DNA from: CAMCXE01 sp046347475
GTDB taxonomy: Bacteria > Pseudomonadota > Gammaproteobacteria > Pseudomonadales > Cellvibrionaceae
Length of the DNA: 64,000 nucleotides
Reading direction: 5' to 3'
Assembly (NCBI GenBank): GCA_046347475.1
Contig: JAXMGD010000002.1
Span: forward strand, 496,001-560,000
The notes beneath the pieces are model-generated. The model was not told the DNA's origin. It saw only the letters and a list, made by a program, of their open reading frames with translations, and made no database searches. Positions 7,343 through 14,847 of this stretch are shown one piece after another. Both the position numbers and the translations under genes were made by a program. Within the stretch, counting starts at the first letter, position 1; each line of letters starts with the position of its first letter.

Positions 7343-10030
7343 ATGCTTATTTTAAAATCCTATCAACAGCGCGCCGTTGAGACGCTGGATGCCTTTTTTC
7401 TGCGCTGCCTAAATTTACCAAGCGTGGAAGAGGCCTATCGTGAAACCTTAAAAGAGCAAAATATGCCCGCGCTGGCCTACCGTGATTATGGGTTTGAGCA
7501 AGTGCCCTATGTGTGCTTGCGAATTCCTACCGGTGGCGGTAAAACCATTTTGGGCTCGTATGCAGTGCATGTGGCGGCGCGGCGATATTTAAATACGGAG
7601 GCGCCGATTACGCTTTGGCTGGTTCCTACAAATACTATTCGCTTGCAAACCGTTGAAGCCTTAAAAACACCGGGGCACCCCTACCGGGAAAAACTCGATG
7701 CTGCGTTTAATCACCAAGTGTTAGTGCTGGATATTGATGAGGTCACGCAAATTCGCCCTCACGATATAGGTAATAAAGCCATTGTGGTGGTGTCCACTCT
7801 GGCGAATTTGCGGGTAAATGATACCTCTGGCCGTAAGGTCTATGCGTACCACGAAAATTTTGAGCCGCATTTTGCCAAAATCCCCGCAAACCACGCCTCC
7901 CTTGCACGATTGGAGCGGGTTAGTGAAGGTGATTTAAAAGAAAATGGTTTAAGCCTACGCGAATTAGGCAAAATAAAATATTCATTTGCCAATTTGTTGG
8001 CCCTGTACCGGCCTTTGGTCATTATCGACGAGGCCCACAATGCACGCACCTCATTAACCTTCGATACCCTAAGACGCATCCACCCCGCTGCCGTTGTAGA
8101 GCTAACCGCCACCCCCAACACGAGCACAACCAACGGCAGCAATGTGTTGTTTCACGTATCGGCTTCAGAATTAAAAGCCGAGGAAATGATTAAATTGCCC
8201 ATAGTGTTGACCGAACACCAGAACTGGCAAGACGCTATTCGTGATGCGGTTATTACACGGAATAAATTGGCGATTGATGCACAAAAAGACGATCAATATA
8301 TTCGCCCCATTGCGCTGTTTCAGGCTGAGGCCAAAGACGGTGAAATCACCGTGGATGCGTTAAAGGATCACCTAGTTAATCAGCTAAATATTGATGAGCA
8401 GAAAATTGCCATTGCCACGGGCAGCCAGCGGGAAATCGACGGCATTAATTTATTTGATCACCAGTGCCCGATTGAATACATCATTACCATTGAAGCGTTA
8501 AAAGAGGGTTGGGATTGCTCGTTTGCTTATGTATTTTGTTCGGTAAAACAGGTGTCCTCCAGCAAGGATGCTGAGCAATTATTGGGGCGCGTACTACGAA
8601 TGCCCTACGCCAAGCGCCGCGTGATAGAAGACCTCAACCGCGCCTATGCCCATTTGGCCACCAGTAAATTCAGTAAAGCGGCACAGGAGCTTACCGACAA
8701 ACTCATTGCCATGGGTTTTGAGGAAATGGAAATTGCCAATTTTTTAAAGGAGGGAGCGCCTACGCTGGGCCAAGATGATTTATTTGGCGCGAGCGGGGAA
8801 ACTATAACCCACCCAGCCCCAATGCCCGCCATTGTGGTTGAACTGCCGCAATTACCCGATTTAACAACATTATCCGAAAGTGAAAAACGTCAATTCAGCA
8901 TGACTCAAGAAGGTGAGCGTGCAGTGGTACGCATTACCGGTGAGGTGAATGACAATATTCAAAAAGTCCTTACGAGCCTGATGGGCAAAAAGGATGATCA
9001 GGAAATTCTTGAGCGGAATATTCGTATACATAACCAAAAAATTGAGTCCGCCAAGGCACCTTCAGAACGCGGTGCCACGTTTGGCTCATTGCCCTTGGTG
9101 TGCATGTACGAACAAGGCGAGTTGGAGCTGGTGGAATCTGAGGTGTTTTTACATGCCCACAATTGGAGTTTATTAAATTACCCGGCGGAACTCGCCAATT
9201 TCAAAATGCTGGAAACAAGCCATAGTTTTTCCATTGATATGGATGGCAAATCACTCAGCTACAAGGTTGCAGATGAAAAAGATGTGGTGCCATTTAACGA
9301 GGGCTTTATTGATGTTACCGAACAAGACTTAGTGCGCTGGTTGGATCGCGAATTACGGCAACCCGACATATTGCAAGCTCAGCTGATCCAGTTCATTGCG
9401 CTATTGGTTAAAAAATTACTGCAATCCCCCCATATTACTTTGACGGCCCTTGTCAGAAACAAATATCCCTTAGCTAGAGCGATTGCAGACTTAATTAAGT
9501 TATATCGGAAAAAAGCCCAAAAGACCGGGTACCAAGCCAGCCTGTTCTCCAGTGACAGCACTGTTTGTTTGTCTGATCAATTTATTTATGAGTTCAGGCC
9601 CACGAGTTACCCATCTCGGCAACCTTACTACATGGGGCGCTATAAATTTCAAAAACATTTTTTCCCGGTTAATCAGATTGAAGACCTAAAAGCCGAAGGT
9701 GAGGAGTATGAGTGTGCTAAAGCCATTGATAGCATCCCAGCGGTCAAATATTGGATTCGCAATCTAGTAAAACGGGATCAGGCATCATTTTGGCTGCCAT
9801 TGGCGCACAGTAAATTTTACCCGGATTTTATTTGTGAGTTGCAGGATGGGCGGATGCTGGTGATTGAATACAAGGGCGAGGCTTATGTGAGCAATGATGA
9901 CTCAGCGGAGAAACGTGCAATTGGAGATAAGTGGGCGGAGTTAAGCGACGGACAGTGCTTGTTTTTGATGGCGGTAGTACAAGACAGTGTTGGGCGAGAT
10001 GTAAGGCAGCAGATTTTAAACCATATTTAA
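7343..10030 (+). CDS. Type III-like restriction subunit (Res), SF2 helicase-nuclease
   Basis: The product (895 residues) is the ATP-dependent translocase/endonuclease partner of the adjacent Mod. Helicase motif I is PTGGGKT (about residues 62-68), motif II is IIDEAH, then VELTATPNT (motif III), EGWDCS and QLLGRVLRMPY (motif VI). The C-terminus carries a PD-(D/E)XK-like nuclease motif (YPDF, then VIEYKG). I prefer the ATG at 7343, preceded by AAGGAG, over the in-frame ATG at 7310 that would overlap mod by 20 bp. Length is typical for Res. Every core motif is present, so the system looks functional. Confidence 0.92.
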   Translation: MLILKSYQQRAVETLDAFFLRCLNLPSVEEAYRETLKEQNMPALAYRDYGFEQVPYVCLRIPTGGGKTILGSYAVHVAARRYLNTEAPITLWLVPTNTIRLQTVEALKTPGHPYREKLDAAFNHQVLVLDIDEVTQIRPHDIGNKAIVVVSTLANLRVNDTSGRKVYAYHENFEPHFAKIPANHASLARLERVSEGDLKENGLSLRELGKIKYSFANLLALYRPLVIIDEAHNARTSLTFDTLRRIHPAAVVELTATPNTSTTNGSNVLFHVSASELKAEEMIKLPIVLTEHQNWQDAIRDAVITRNKLAIDAQKDDQYIRPIALFQAEAKDGEITVDALKDHLVNQLNIDEQKIAIATGSQREIDGINLFDHQCPIEYIITIEALKEGWDCSFAYVFCSVKQVSSSKDAEQLLGRVLRMPYAKRRVIEDLNRAYAHLATSKFSKAAQELTDKLIAMGFEEMEIANFLKEGAPTLGQDDLFGASGETITHPAPMPAIVVELPQLPDLTTLSESEKRQFSMTQEGERAVVRITGEVNDNIQKVLTSLMGKKDDQEILERNIRIHNQKIESAKAPSERGATFGSLPLVCMYEQGELELVESEVFLHAHNWSLLNYPAELANFKMLETSHSFSIDMDGKSLSYKVADEKDVVPFNEGFIDVTEQDLVRWLDRELRQPDILQAQLIQFIALLVKKLLQSPHITLTALVRNKYPLARAIADLIKLYRKKAQKTGYQASLFSSDSTVCLSDQFIYEFRPTSYPSRQPYYMGRYKFQKHFFPVNQIEDLKAEGEEYECAKAIDSIPAVKYWIRNLVKRDQASFWLPLAHSKFYPDFICELQDGRMLVIEYKGEAYVSNDDSAEKRAIGDKWAELSDGQCLFLMAVVQDSVGRDVRQQILNHI

Positions 10031-10050
10031 TCACCAAAGGATCAATCGGT

Positions 10051-11055
10051 ATGAACATTTGGGGCATACATATGAGTGAAAAGGTGGGCTCCTCACCTTT
10101 GGTTAAGAACTATGTGGGAATAGGTTGGCCGGAATTGGGGGATCTAAAGCCCATTGCTAGCACCCGAGAACAACTTAAACAAGCATTGCTAAATGCCTAT
10201 CCGGATATAAAAAAAGGCGCAGTGGCAGTGAATGCGGGTGTGTTGTTTCGTTTCATAAATGAGGTTCAGCTGGGGGACATTATTGTCTATCCGTCTAAAT
10301 TTGACCGCATGGTGAATATTGGCCGCGTTACCAGTGATTATAAGTTTGTTCAAAATGACGAATATGGGTATCCCAATCAGCGCTCAATTGCCTGGCTGGC
10401 TAGTTTTCCTCGCAGTGATTTCAGCCAAGCAGCGCTTAATGAAATTGGCGCTTTTATAACGCTTTTTTCAGTAAAGAATTATGGTGCTGATTTTCTGGCT
10501 AAGGTAAATCTAGCGCAAGCTGTCGTTAAAACAGAGGACAGCGCTTTTGAAGAGCCTGACGATGATATAACCACCGAGGGCCTATCGCAGCAGGCGATAC
10601 AAACCACCGAGGACTTTGTAATTAAACAGCTTTACACAAAGTTGGATGGGTATGAGTTTGAGCATTTTGTCGCTCACCTACTTGAGTGTATGGGTTATAA
10701 AACACGGGTATCAGCCAAGTCGGGCGATGGCGGCGTGGATGTAATTGCGCACAAAGATGAATTAGGGTTTGAGCCGCCTATAGTTAAAGTGCAATGCAAA
10801 AAATCCACTGGCCAAAATGGTGAACAAGAAGCCAATCAATTATTGGGCACCTTAGGTGATGGTGAATATGCCTTGTTTGTTAACTTAGGTTCGTATTCGC
10901 GCCCCGCAAGGCTACTGGAACGCAATAAAGCCAAACTGCGTTTAATAGATGGTGATGAGCTGGTGGATTTAGTCCTGGAGAATTACGCTAAATTATCGCC
11001 AAAATACAGGGCGTTACTGCCACTAAAACAAATTTATGTGCCGGATTTGCCTTAG
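10051..11055 (+). CDS. Mrr-type restriction endonuclease with extra N-terminal domain
   Basis: The 334-residue product ends in an Mrr_cat-like domain (about 190-300): YEFEHFVAHLLECMGY, GDGGVDVIAHKD with the catalytic Asp, and VKVQCKKS with the Q-x-K pair. Such nucleases cut modified or foreign DNA (type IV-like). The N-terminal ~130 residues (IWGIH, NYVGIGW, GDIIVYPSKFD, NIGRVTSDY) resemble the beta-rich PUA/EVE-like readers often fused to these enzymes; that part is tentative. The ATG at 10051 is chosen because of AAAGGA upstream and because it follows the res stop by 20 bp. It is probably in the same operon. Confidence 0.85.
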   Translation: MNIWGIHMSEKVGSSPLVKNYVGIGWPELGDLKPIASTREQLKQALLNAYPDIKKGAVAVNAGVLFRFINEVQLGDIIVYPSKFDRMVNIGRVTSDYKFVQNDEYGYPNQRSIAWLASFPRSDFSQAALNEIGAFITLFSVKNYGADFLAKVNLAQAVVKTEDSAFEEPDDDITTEGLSQQAIQTTEDFVIKQLYTKLDGYEFEHFVAHLLECMGYKTRVSAKSGDGGVDVIAHKDELGFEPPIVKVQCKKSTGQNGEQEANQLLGTLGDGEYALFVNLGSYSRPARLLERNKAKLRLIDGDELVDLVLENYAKLSPKYRALLPLKQIYVPDLP

Positions 11056-11224
11056 AAACCGACGCTTACTTGGCTGGCAATCACGGCATAATCAACGCCG
11101 CCAACGACTGGAACATGGAAACTATGGGCAACACTAAATATACGCTGGAGCTCTTTATGCGGGTGATTACTGCAAGCCTGGAAACCATGAAAATTGTAAA
11201 TGACCTGCCAAAACTCAACATTTA
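11056..11224 (+). pseudogene. Short coding remnant after the Mrr-type gene
   Basis: Directly after the Mrr stop, a different frame stays open to a TAA at about 11222-11224. It reads as convincing protein (GNHGIINAANDWNMETMG, then YTLELFMRVITASLE), with no start codon or ribosome-binding site at a sensible place. It looks like the C-terminal ~55 residues of a lost gene. I do not recognise the family. Confidence 0.4.
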
Positions 11225-11239
11225 AAAGGACACCTCAAG

Positions 11240-12193
11240 ATGAGCAAACTTATTAAATTAAAAAAGTGGTTAACGGTTGAGGATGCAGCAAAACACTTCA
11301 CTCACTCGCTAGGGGAGCGAGTAACAGAGGCAGATATTTATCGGCTGGCATTGGATAAGCATTTGGTTTTATCGATGGATTTTGTTAACCATACCTATGG
11401 CAGGTTGGGAAAGTACATCGATCTTGACGATCCCGAATGTGAAGTTTTTAAAGAGTTGCGCAATTTTGGGGAATTGCCCGCAGAAGGGGCGGATATACCA
11501 CCTCAAAGTTTTAAAGGAGGCATTTTTGAAGAGTTTTTTTTCGCACAATTCGACACGAAAATTCAGAAGATTGACGGGGTTTGGGATCTGGTAATGCGTG
11601 GCGCTGAGCGCCTTGACGTTGAGCACAAATACCAGCAACTCATCGACGGACCAGAGGTAACGTTAACAGCACTGGATGGCACTTTTGTCTCAAATGGTGA
11701 TGTCGTGTGCCAATTAATGGAGAGCATGGAGGAGAATCCCTACCAATCTGGTTCGTTAGCCTATGGAAAGGTGCAAGAAAAGCAAATTATTGAATTGAAC
11801 ATGGGTAAAGAGGCGGCTTCAAAAATTCGCGATACATTCAAAGAGGATAGAAAAAAATACTTGGAAAATCGGGCGAAGCGTCCACGAGAAGATGATTACT
11901 ACCCTGCAGGGGGATTGCCACGAGATGGGGTATATGTTGTAAAGACCGATGAAATCGAGAAATTTTTGTCGAAATTAGACGAAGAGACCAAACAGGCAGA
12001 GAAGCCCCTGACCACCAGAGAGCGCAACTCCTTGCTCATTTTGATTGGAGCTTTATGTAAGGAGGCAAAATTTGACTATGACCAGCGAGGCATTTCTACC
12101 TCTTTGGCTGCTGCTACTGAAGCAATGGGCAAACCTATTTCCGATGACACAATCCGTAAGATTCTAAGTCAGGTCAAAGATTTGTTTTCGTAA
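11240..12193 (+). CDS. Island protein of unknown function (317 aa)
   Basis: I do not recognise a named family. The N-terminal ~70 residues (WLTVEDAAKHFT, then VTEADIYRLALDKHL) resemble a helix-turn-helix/excisionase-like module often seen in mobile-element proteins. The middle is acidic and mixed alpha/beta. The C-terminal ~75 residues (TTRERNSLLILIGALC, then ISDDTIRKILSQV) recall a short domain common in hypothetical proteins of proteobacterial islands. The ATG at 11240 has AAAAGGA upstream. No membrane segment or signal peptide is visible. A DNA-binding regulatory role is inference. Confidence 0.75.
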   Translation: MSKLIKLKKWLTVEDAAKHFTHSLGERVTEADIYRLALDKHLVLSMDFVNHTYGRLGKYIDLDDPECEVFKELRNFGELPAEGADIPPQSFKGGIFEEFFFAQFDTKIQKIDGVWDLVMRGAERLDVEHKYQQLIDGPEVTLTALDGTFVSNGDVVCQLMESMEENPYQSGSLAYGKVQEKQIIELNMGKEAASKIRDTFKEDRKKYLENRAKRPREDDYYPAGGLPRDGVYVVKTDEIEKFLSKLDEETKQAEKPLTTRERNSLLILIGALCKEAKFDYDQRGISTSLAAATEAMGKPISDDTIRKILSQVKDLFS

Positions 12194-12301
12194 CCCCCTC
12201 TAAAACCGTATTCGGTAAGTGCCAATCCCTAATTAGGCTTTGCCCATTGGTTTGCGGGAAATAATTTTGGCATGTTCAACAACACCCCAAGGGGTTTAAA
12301 C

Positions 12302-12544
12302 ATGCCTAAGACCATCCTACGTTTACCCGCCGTTCAAGCCGAAAGCGGTCACTCCCGCTCCACACTGTATTTGCGCATCAGCCAGGGCCTTTGGACTAAA
12401 CCTGTGTCTTTAGGTGGCCGCACAGTGGGTTGGCCCGCCAGTGAAGTGGCAGCCCTTAATTCAGCGCGTATTGCCGGTAAAAACGATACGCAAATAAGTG
12501 AGCTAGTAATTCAGCTCGAAGCCGCACGCAAGCAAGCCATTTAA
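12302..12544 (+). CDS. AlpA-family excisionase/transcriptional regulator
   Basis: The 80-residue product has the AlpA/MerR-like winged helix-turn-helix pattern: ILRLPAVQAESGHSRSTLYLRI, then GLWTKPVSLGGRTVGWPASEVAALN. AlpA-type proteins activate integrase expression or act as excisionases in P4-like islands. The ATG at 12302 follows AAGGGGTTTAAAC, a good ribosome-binding site. The upstream in-frame ATG at 12272 lacks one. It lies 11 bp before the next gene and probably shares its transcript. Confidence 0.85.
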   Translation: MPKTILRLPAVQAESGHSRSTLYLRISQGLWTKPVSLGGRTVGWPASEVAALNSARIAGKNDTQISELVIQLEAARKQAI

Positions 12545-12555
12545 GGATTCTGGCA

Positions 12556-13449
12556 ATGGGCCTGGGTGTGAATTCCGTATTGGGCGAGCTGCTGCGGCGC
12601 GGGGATATTGTAGCGGTAGAGGGTGGGCGCTTGATGATTCAATTCGCTAGTGGCGAGCGACCCACAAAACCCTGGCTCAAACAAAACCGCTCCCAGTTAA
12701 TAAAAGACGTAGCAAGGCTGACCGGCAGGGAAATATTGGAATTCTGCCAATACAGTACTGGGCGTTACCGCTTTGGTGAACGGGCTGAAAAAGCTGAAAA
12801 ACTTATTTCGGGTGTTACGCTGAGTTATGGCGATGTGCTCAGCGGGCAAACCTACCGCATGTGTTTTAACGCGGAATTGACCTATGCTAAGGACACCTGC
12901 AAAAAACAAAAGGGACAGGAATTGCCCAAGGGGCGTTTTCGCGTAAAGCGGCGCTCATCGCTGATTACATACTGGGAAAAAGTGGGATTTTCGATGCCGC
13001 GCCGCCTTTCGGAATTCCATGAGCATTTGGGTAAATTGAGCGAGGTGTTGATAACGGCGGAAATTAACAATGGAGTAGCGCTGGACAAAAGCAGTTGCAG
13101 CCCTTTGGAGCTGAGTCACACCTATTTGCTGGGATGCCTAGAAGACCAAGAAAACCTCGGCAATGATTCGGCAATTTCTCGGCAAGCCCTCGGCAATATG
13201 TCGGCAAAACCTCGGCAAGAAAGTTCGGCAAGCATTTCGCCGCAGCTCAGTGCTGACGTGGTTTACAGCGGAAAATTAGTGCATGGGCAAAAAAGTGCAA
13301 ATAACAAACAACGTAATCAGGAGAGAGCGAGTAGCGAGGGTTATAGGGTTTCCCTTCCTCCTGGTTCTAGCTGTAGAGAGTTTGTGTACACTCGGGCGCC
13401 CGGCCAAAGTGTTGATGACTATGTGGAAGCGTCGCTTCGCCAAATTTAG
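12556..13449 (+). CDS. Island protein of unknown function downstream of alpA (297 aa)
   Basis: I do not recognise the product. The N-terminal ~30 residues (NSVLGELLRRGDIV and following) resemble a short winged-helix tip. The centre (about 95-160) is basic with KKQKGQELPKGRFRVKRRSS. The last ~90 residues are low-complexity, Ser/Gln/Asn-rich and probably disordered. The ATG at 12556 follows AAGGATT. Position directly after an AlpA regulator is where P4-like islands often keep replication or regulatory genes, but no primase or nuclease motif is visible. Confidence 0.65.
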   Translation: MGLGVNSVLGELLRRGDIVAVEGGRLMIQFASGERPTKPWLKQNRSQLIKDVARLTGREILEFCQYSTGRYRFGERAEKAEKLISGVTLSYGDVLSGQTYRMCFNAELTYAKDTCKKQKGQELPKGRFRVKRRSSLITYWEKVGFSMPRRLSEFHEHLGKLSEVLITAEINNGVALDKSSCSPLELSHTYLLGCLEDQENLGNDSAISRQALGNMSAKPRQESSASISPQLSADVVYSGKLVHGQKSANNKQRNQERASSEGYRVSLPPGSSCREFVYTRAPGQSVDDYVEASLRQI

Positions 13450-13868
13450 GTGACGCCTGGCAAGTCTAGCTTTTTTATATCCCGCCGCGCTTTTATGCTT
13501 GCTTATCGGAACAGTACGCGCAGGCGCGCGTAATTGAATCAATAGCTTATTTGGAGCAGCACCTTTCGGCCTAGCTGGATTGAAAAGCTGCTGGAGTTTC
13601 AATTTGGTGGCGGGCAGCTTCGAGAGTTGACCCAAAATCCTTACAAATCCTCACATTTACACACCTAGGTAAAGGGTGCGGCAACGTATACCAGCGCTGG
13701 CTTAAACCTGAAATCCGAACATTTCCGATTATTTTTGAATCACTCCCCCCCCCTGTCATGGGCAGCCGTTACTAAAGGCACGTTCTTGAATGCCGGGCTA
13801 TTTACCGGCGGCAAGTTCTATTGGGCCTGCACTTTCGTACCCCTCCATTTCCTGAAGATTTACACGGT
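13450..13868. other. Apparently gene-free part of island right end
   Basis: No convincing coding frame is visible. The stretch includes a GC-rich alternating CGCGCAGGCGCGCG segment near 13517-13530 and a C9 homopolymer near 13744-13752. A short open stretch around 13573-13668 could be decayed coding DNA but is too short to name. Confidence 0.4.
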
Positions 13869-14046
13869 ATGGCCTGTAGTGCCAAAAGCCTTTGAGGCAC
13901 AACCTGTAAGCGCACGGATTTATATTTGTCGGGCCGCTGTAAATTCCATGGTGGGCATATCAACTGGGCCGAAAACAATGGAGGGAAAGGCGAAGGCTGC
14001 GTGCTGGGTTGCGCGGGCGGCAAAAAAGCTACCCTCAAAAAGCTAA
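13869..14046 (+). pseudogene. Decayed phage-type HGG-x-STGP protein gene
   Basis: Starting at the ATG at 13869, one frame reads MACSAKSL, an in-frame TGA, then GTTCKRTDLYLSGRCKFHGG. The following family motif, STGPKTMEGKAKA, continues in another frame. Together these match the short phage/island proteins with a Cys-rich start, GRCxxHGG and STGP-T-EG. One nonsense codon plus one frameshift therefore inactivate it. The call rests on motif recognition only. Confidence 0.6.
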
Positions 14047-14428
14047 GATTCCGTGTGCATAAGCGGGTAACTGTGCAAGCCAAAACCCAAGTAAAACCCA
14101 GTATCCCAGCAACCGAAAACATCCTCTTTTTTGCCCCTTAGGTGCTTAGCTAGCACTGCATCTTTTACGCGCGCGCGTATTGGACGGTAAGACCTGGTTT
14201 TTGCAAAGCCCATGAAAACCTGACAAAACCTGAAATTATTTTGGTCGCGAAGATGGGCCGAGCAGATTCGGTTCCCAGCTTAGTATTTGAACTGGCGGGT
14301 GATGTGCTACTGGGGCAAAAATGCTAAGGTGGCAGACAATGCGACGGGCGTATTACGACCGTTAAAACGGGAGAAAAACGGGCTGCAGCAGGACAAATGG
14401 GCATGAAACCCGAGCAGTGGAGAAAGTC
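14047..14428. other. Gene-free stretch between remnant and right-end repeats
   Basis: No supported gene is visible. A GCGCGCGCG alternation near 14168-14177 echoes the one near 13520. The rest is unremarkable island DNA. Confidence 0.4.
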
Positions 14429-14448
14429 TGGGGGCATAAATGGGGGCA
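14429..14448 (+). promoter_or_regulatory. TGGGGGCA repeats at island right end
   Basis: Two TGGGGGCA octamers at 14429-14436 and 14441-14448 repeat the left-end motif with the same 12-bp period, about 55-75 bp inside attR. They are candidate integrase arm sites. Confidence 0.5.
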
Positions 14449-14502
14449 CAAATTCTGTATTTATAATTTTACGCCAGTATTTACAAGTCATTTAGGCTGT
14501 TT

Positions 14503-14539
14503 TTCGAGTGTGGCCTTGGCACCATATCCAAATCCGAGC
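14503..14539 (+). other. attR of tRNA-Leu genomic island
   Basis: This is an imperfect copy of the tRNA-Leu 3' end plus flank: TTCGAGT, GGCCTTGGCACCAT and AAATCCGAGC match attL (3222-3259). One G is missing in the acceptor part and a few bases differ between CACCAT and AAATCC. It marks the right boundary of the island. Confidence 0.75.
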
Positions 14540-14561
14540 TCACTTCAGCGTGCTCGATAAT

Positions 14562-14590
14562 AAAAAACCCGGCCCAAGCCGGGTTTTTTA
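14562..14590. terminator. Strong hairpin terminator outside attR
   Basis: AAAAAACCCGGC-CCAA-GCCGGGTTTTTT is a symmetrical stem with A- and T-tracts and can work on both strands. It probably was the original tRNA-Leu terminator before island insertion and now also ends the minus-strand methyltransferase transcript. Confidence 0.75.
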
Positions 14591-14692
14591 TTTGTTAGTT
14601 CGCTTGGCGCAAACTGGCTGCTATGCACATGATGCTAATACTTAAAAACAAGTGGTGCTCTTCGCAATCCAGACTATCCGAACCTCAGTTGC

Positions 14693-14733
14693 TTTGCGCT
14701 GTAAACAGACAGCTTTGCGCTGTAAACAGACAG
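14693..14733. repeat. 21-bp tandem duplication
   Basis: The unit beginning TTTGCGCTGTAAACAGACAG occurs twice in direct succession in the gap between the terminator and the methyltransferase gene. No other feature is seen between 14591 and 14847. Confidence 0.8.
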
Positions 14734-14847
14734 CCTCACACTTCAACACACACCAATGGTTATTTTTAACTCTAACACCCGTGAGGGTGTACTGACTAAA
14801 CGCGTTTTAAACTCGCCATTCATACCAGCGCAGATTTAATCGGAAAG

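Noticed and set aside
13276..13759. Minus-strand frames of 119 and 62 aa at the island right end
   Set aside because: They partly overlap the plus-strand 297-aa gene and homopolymer tracts, and show no domain, start signal or plausible composition.
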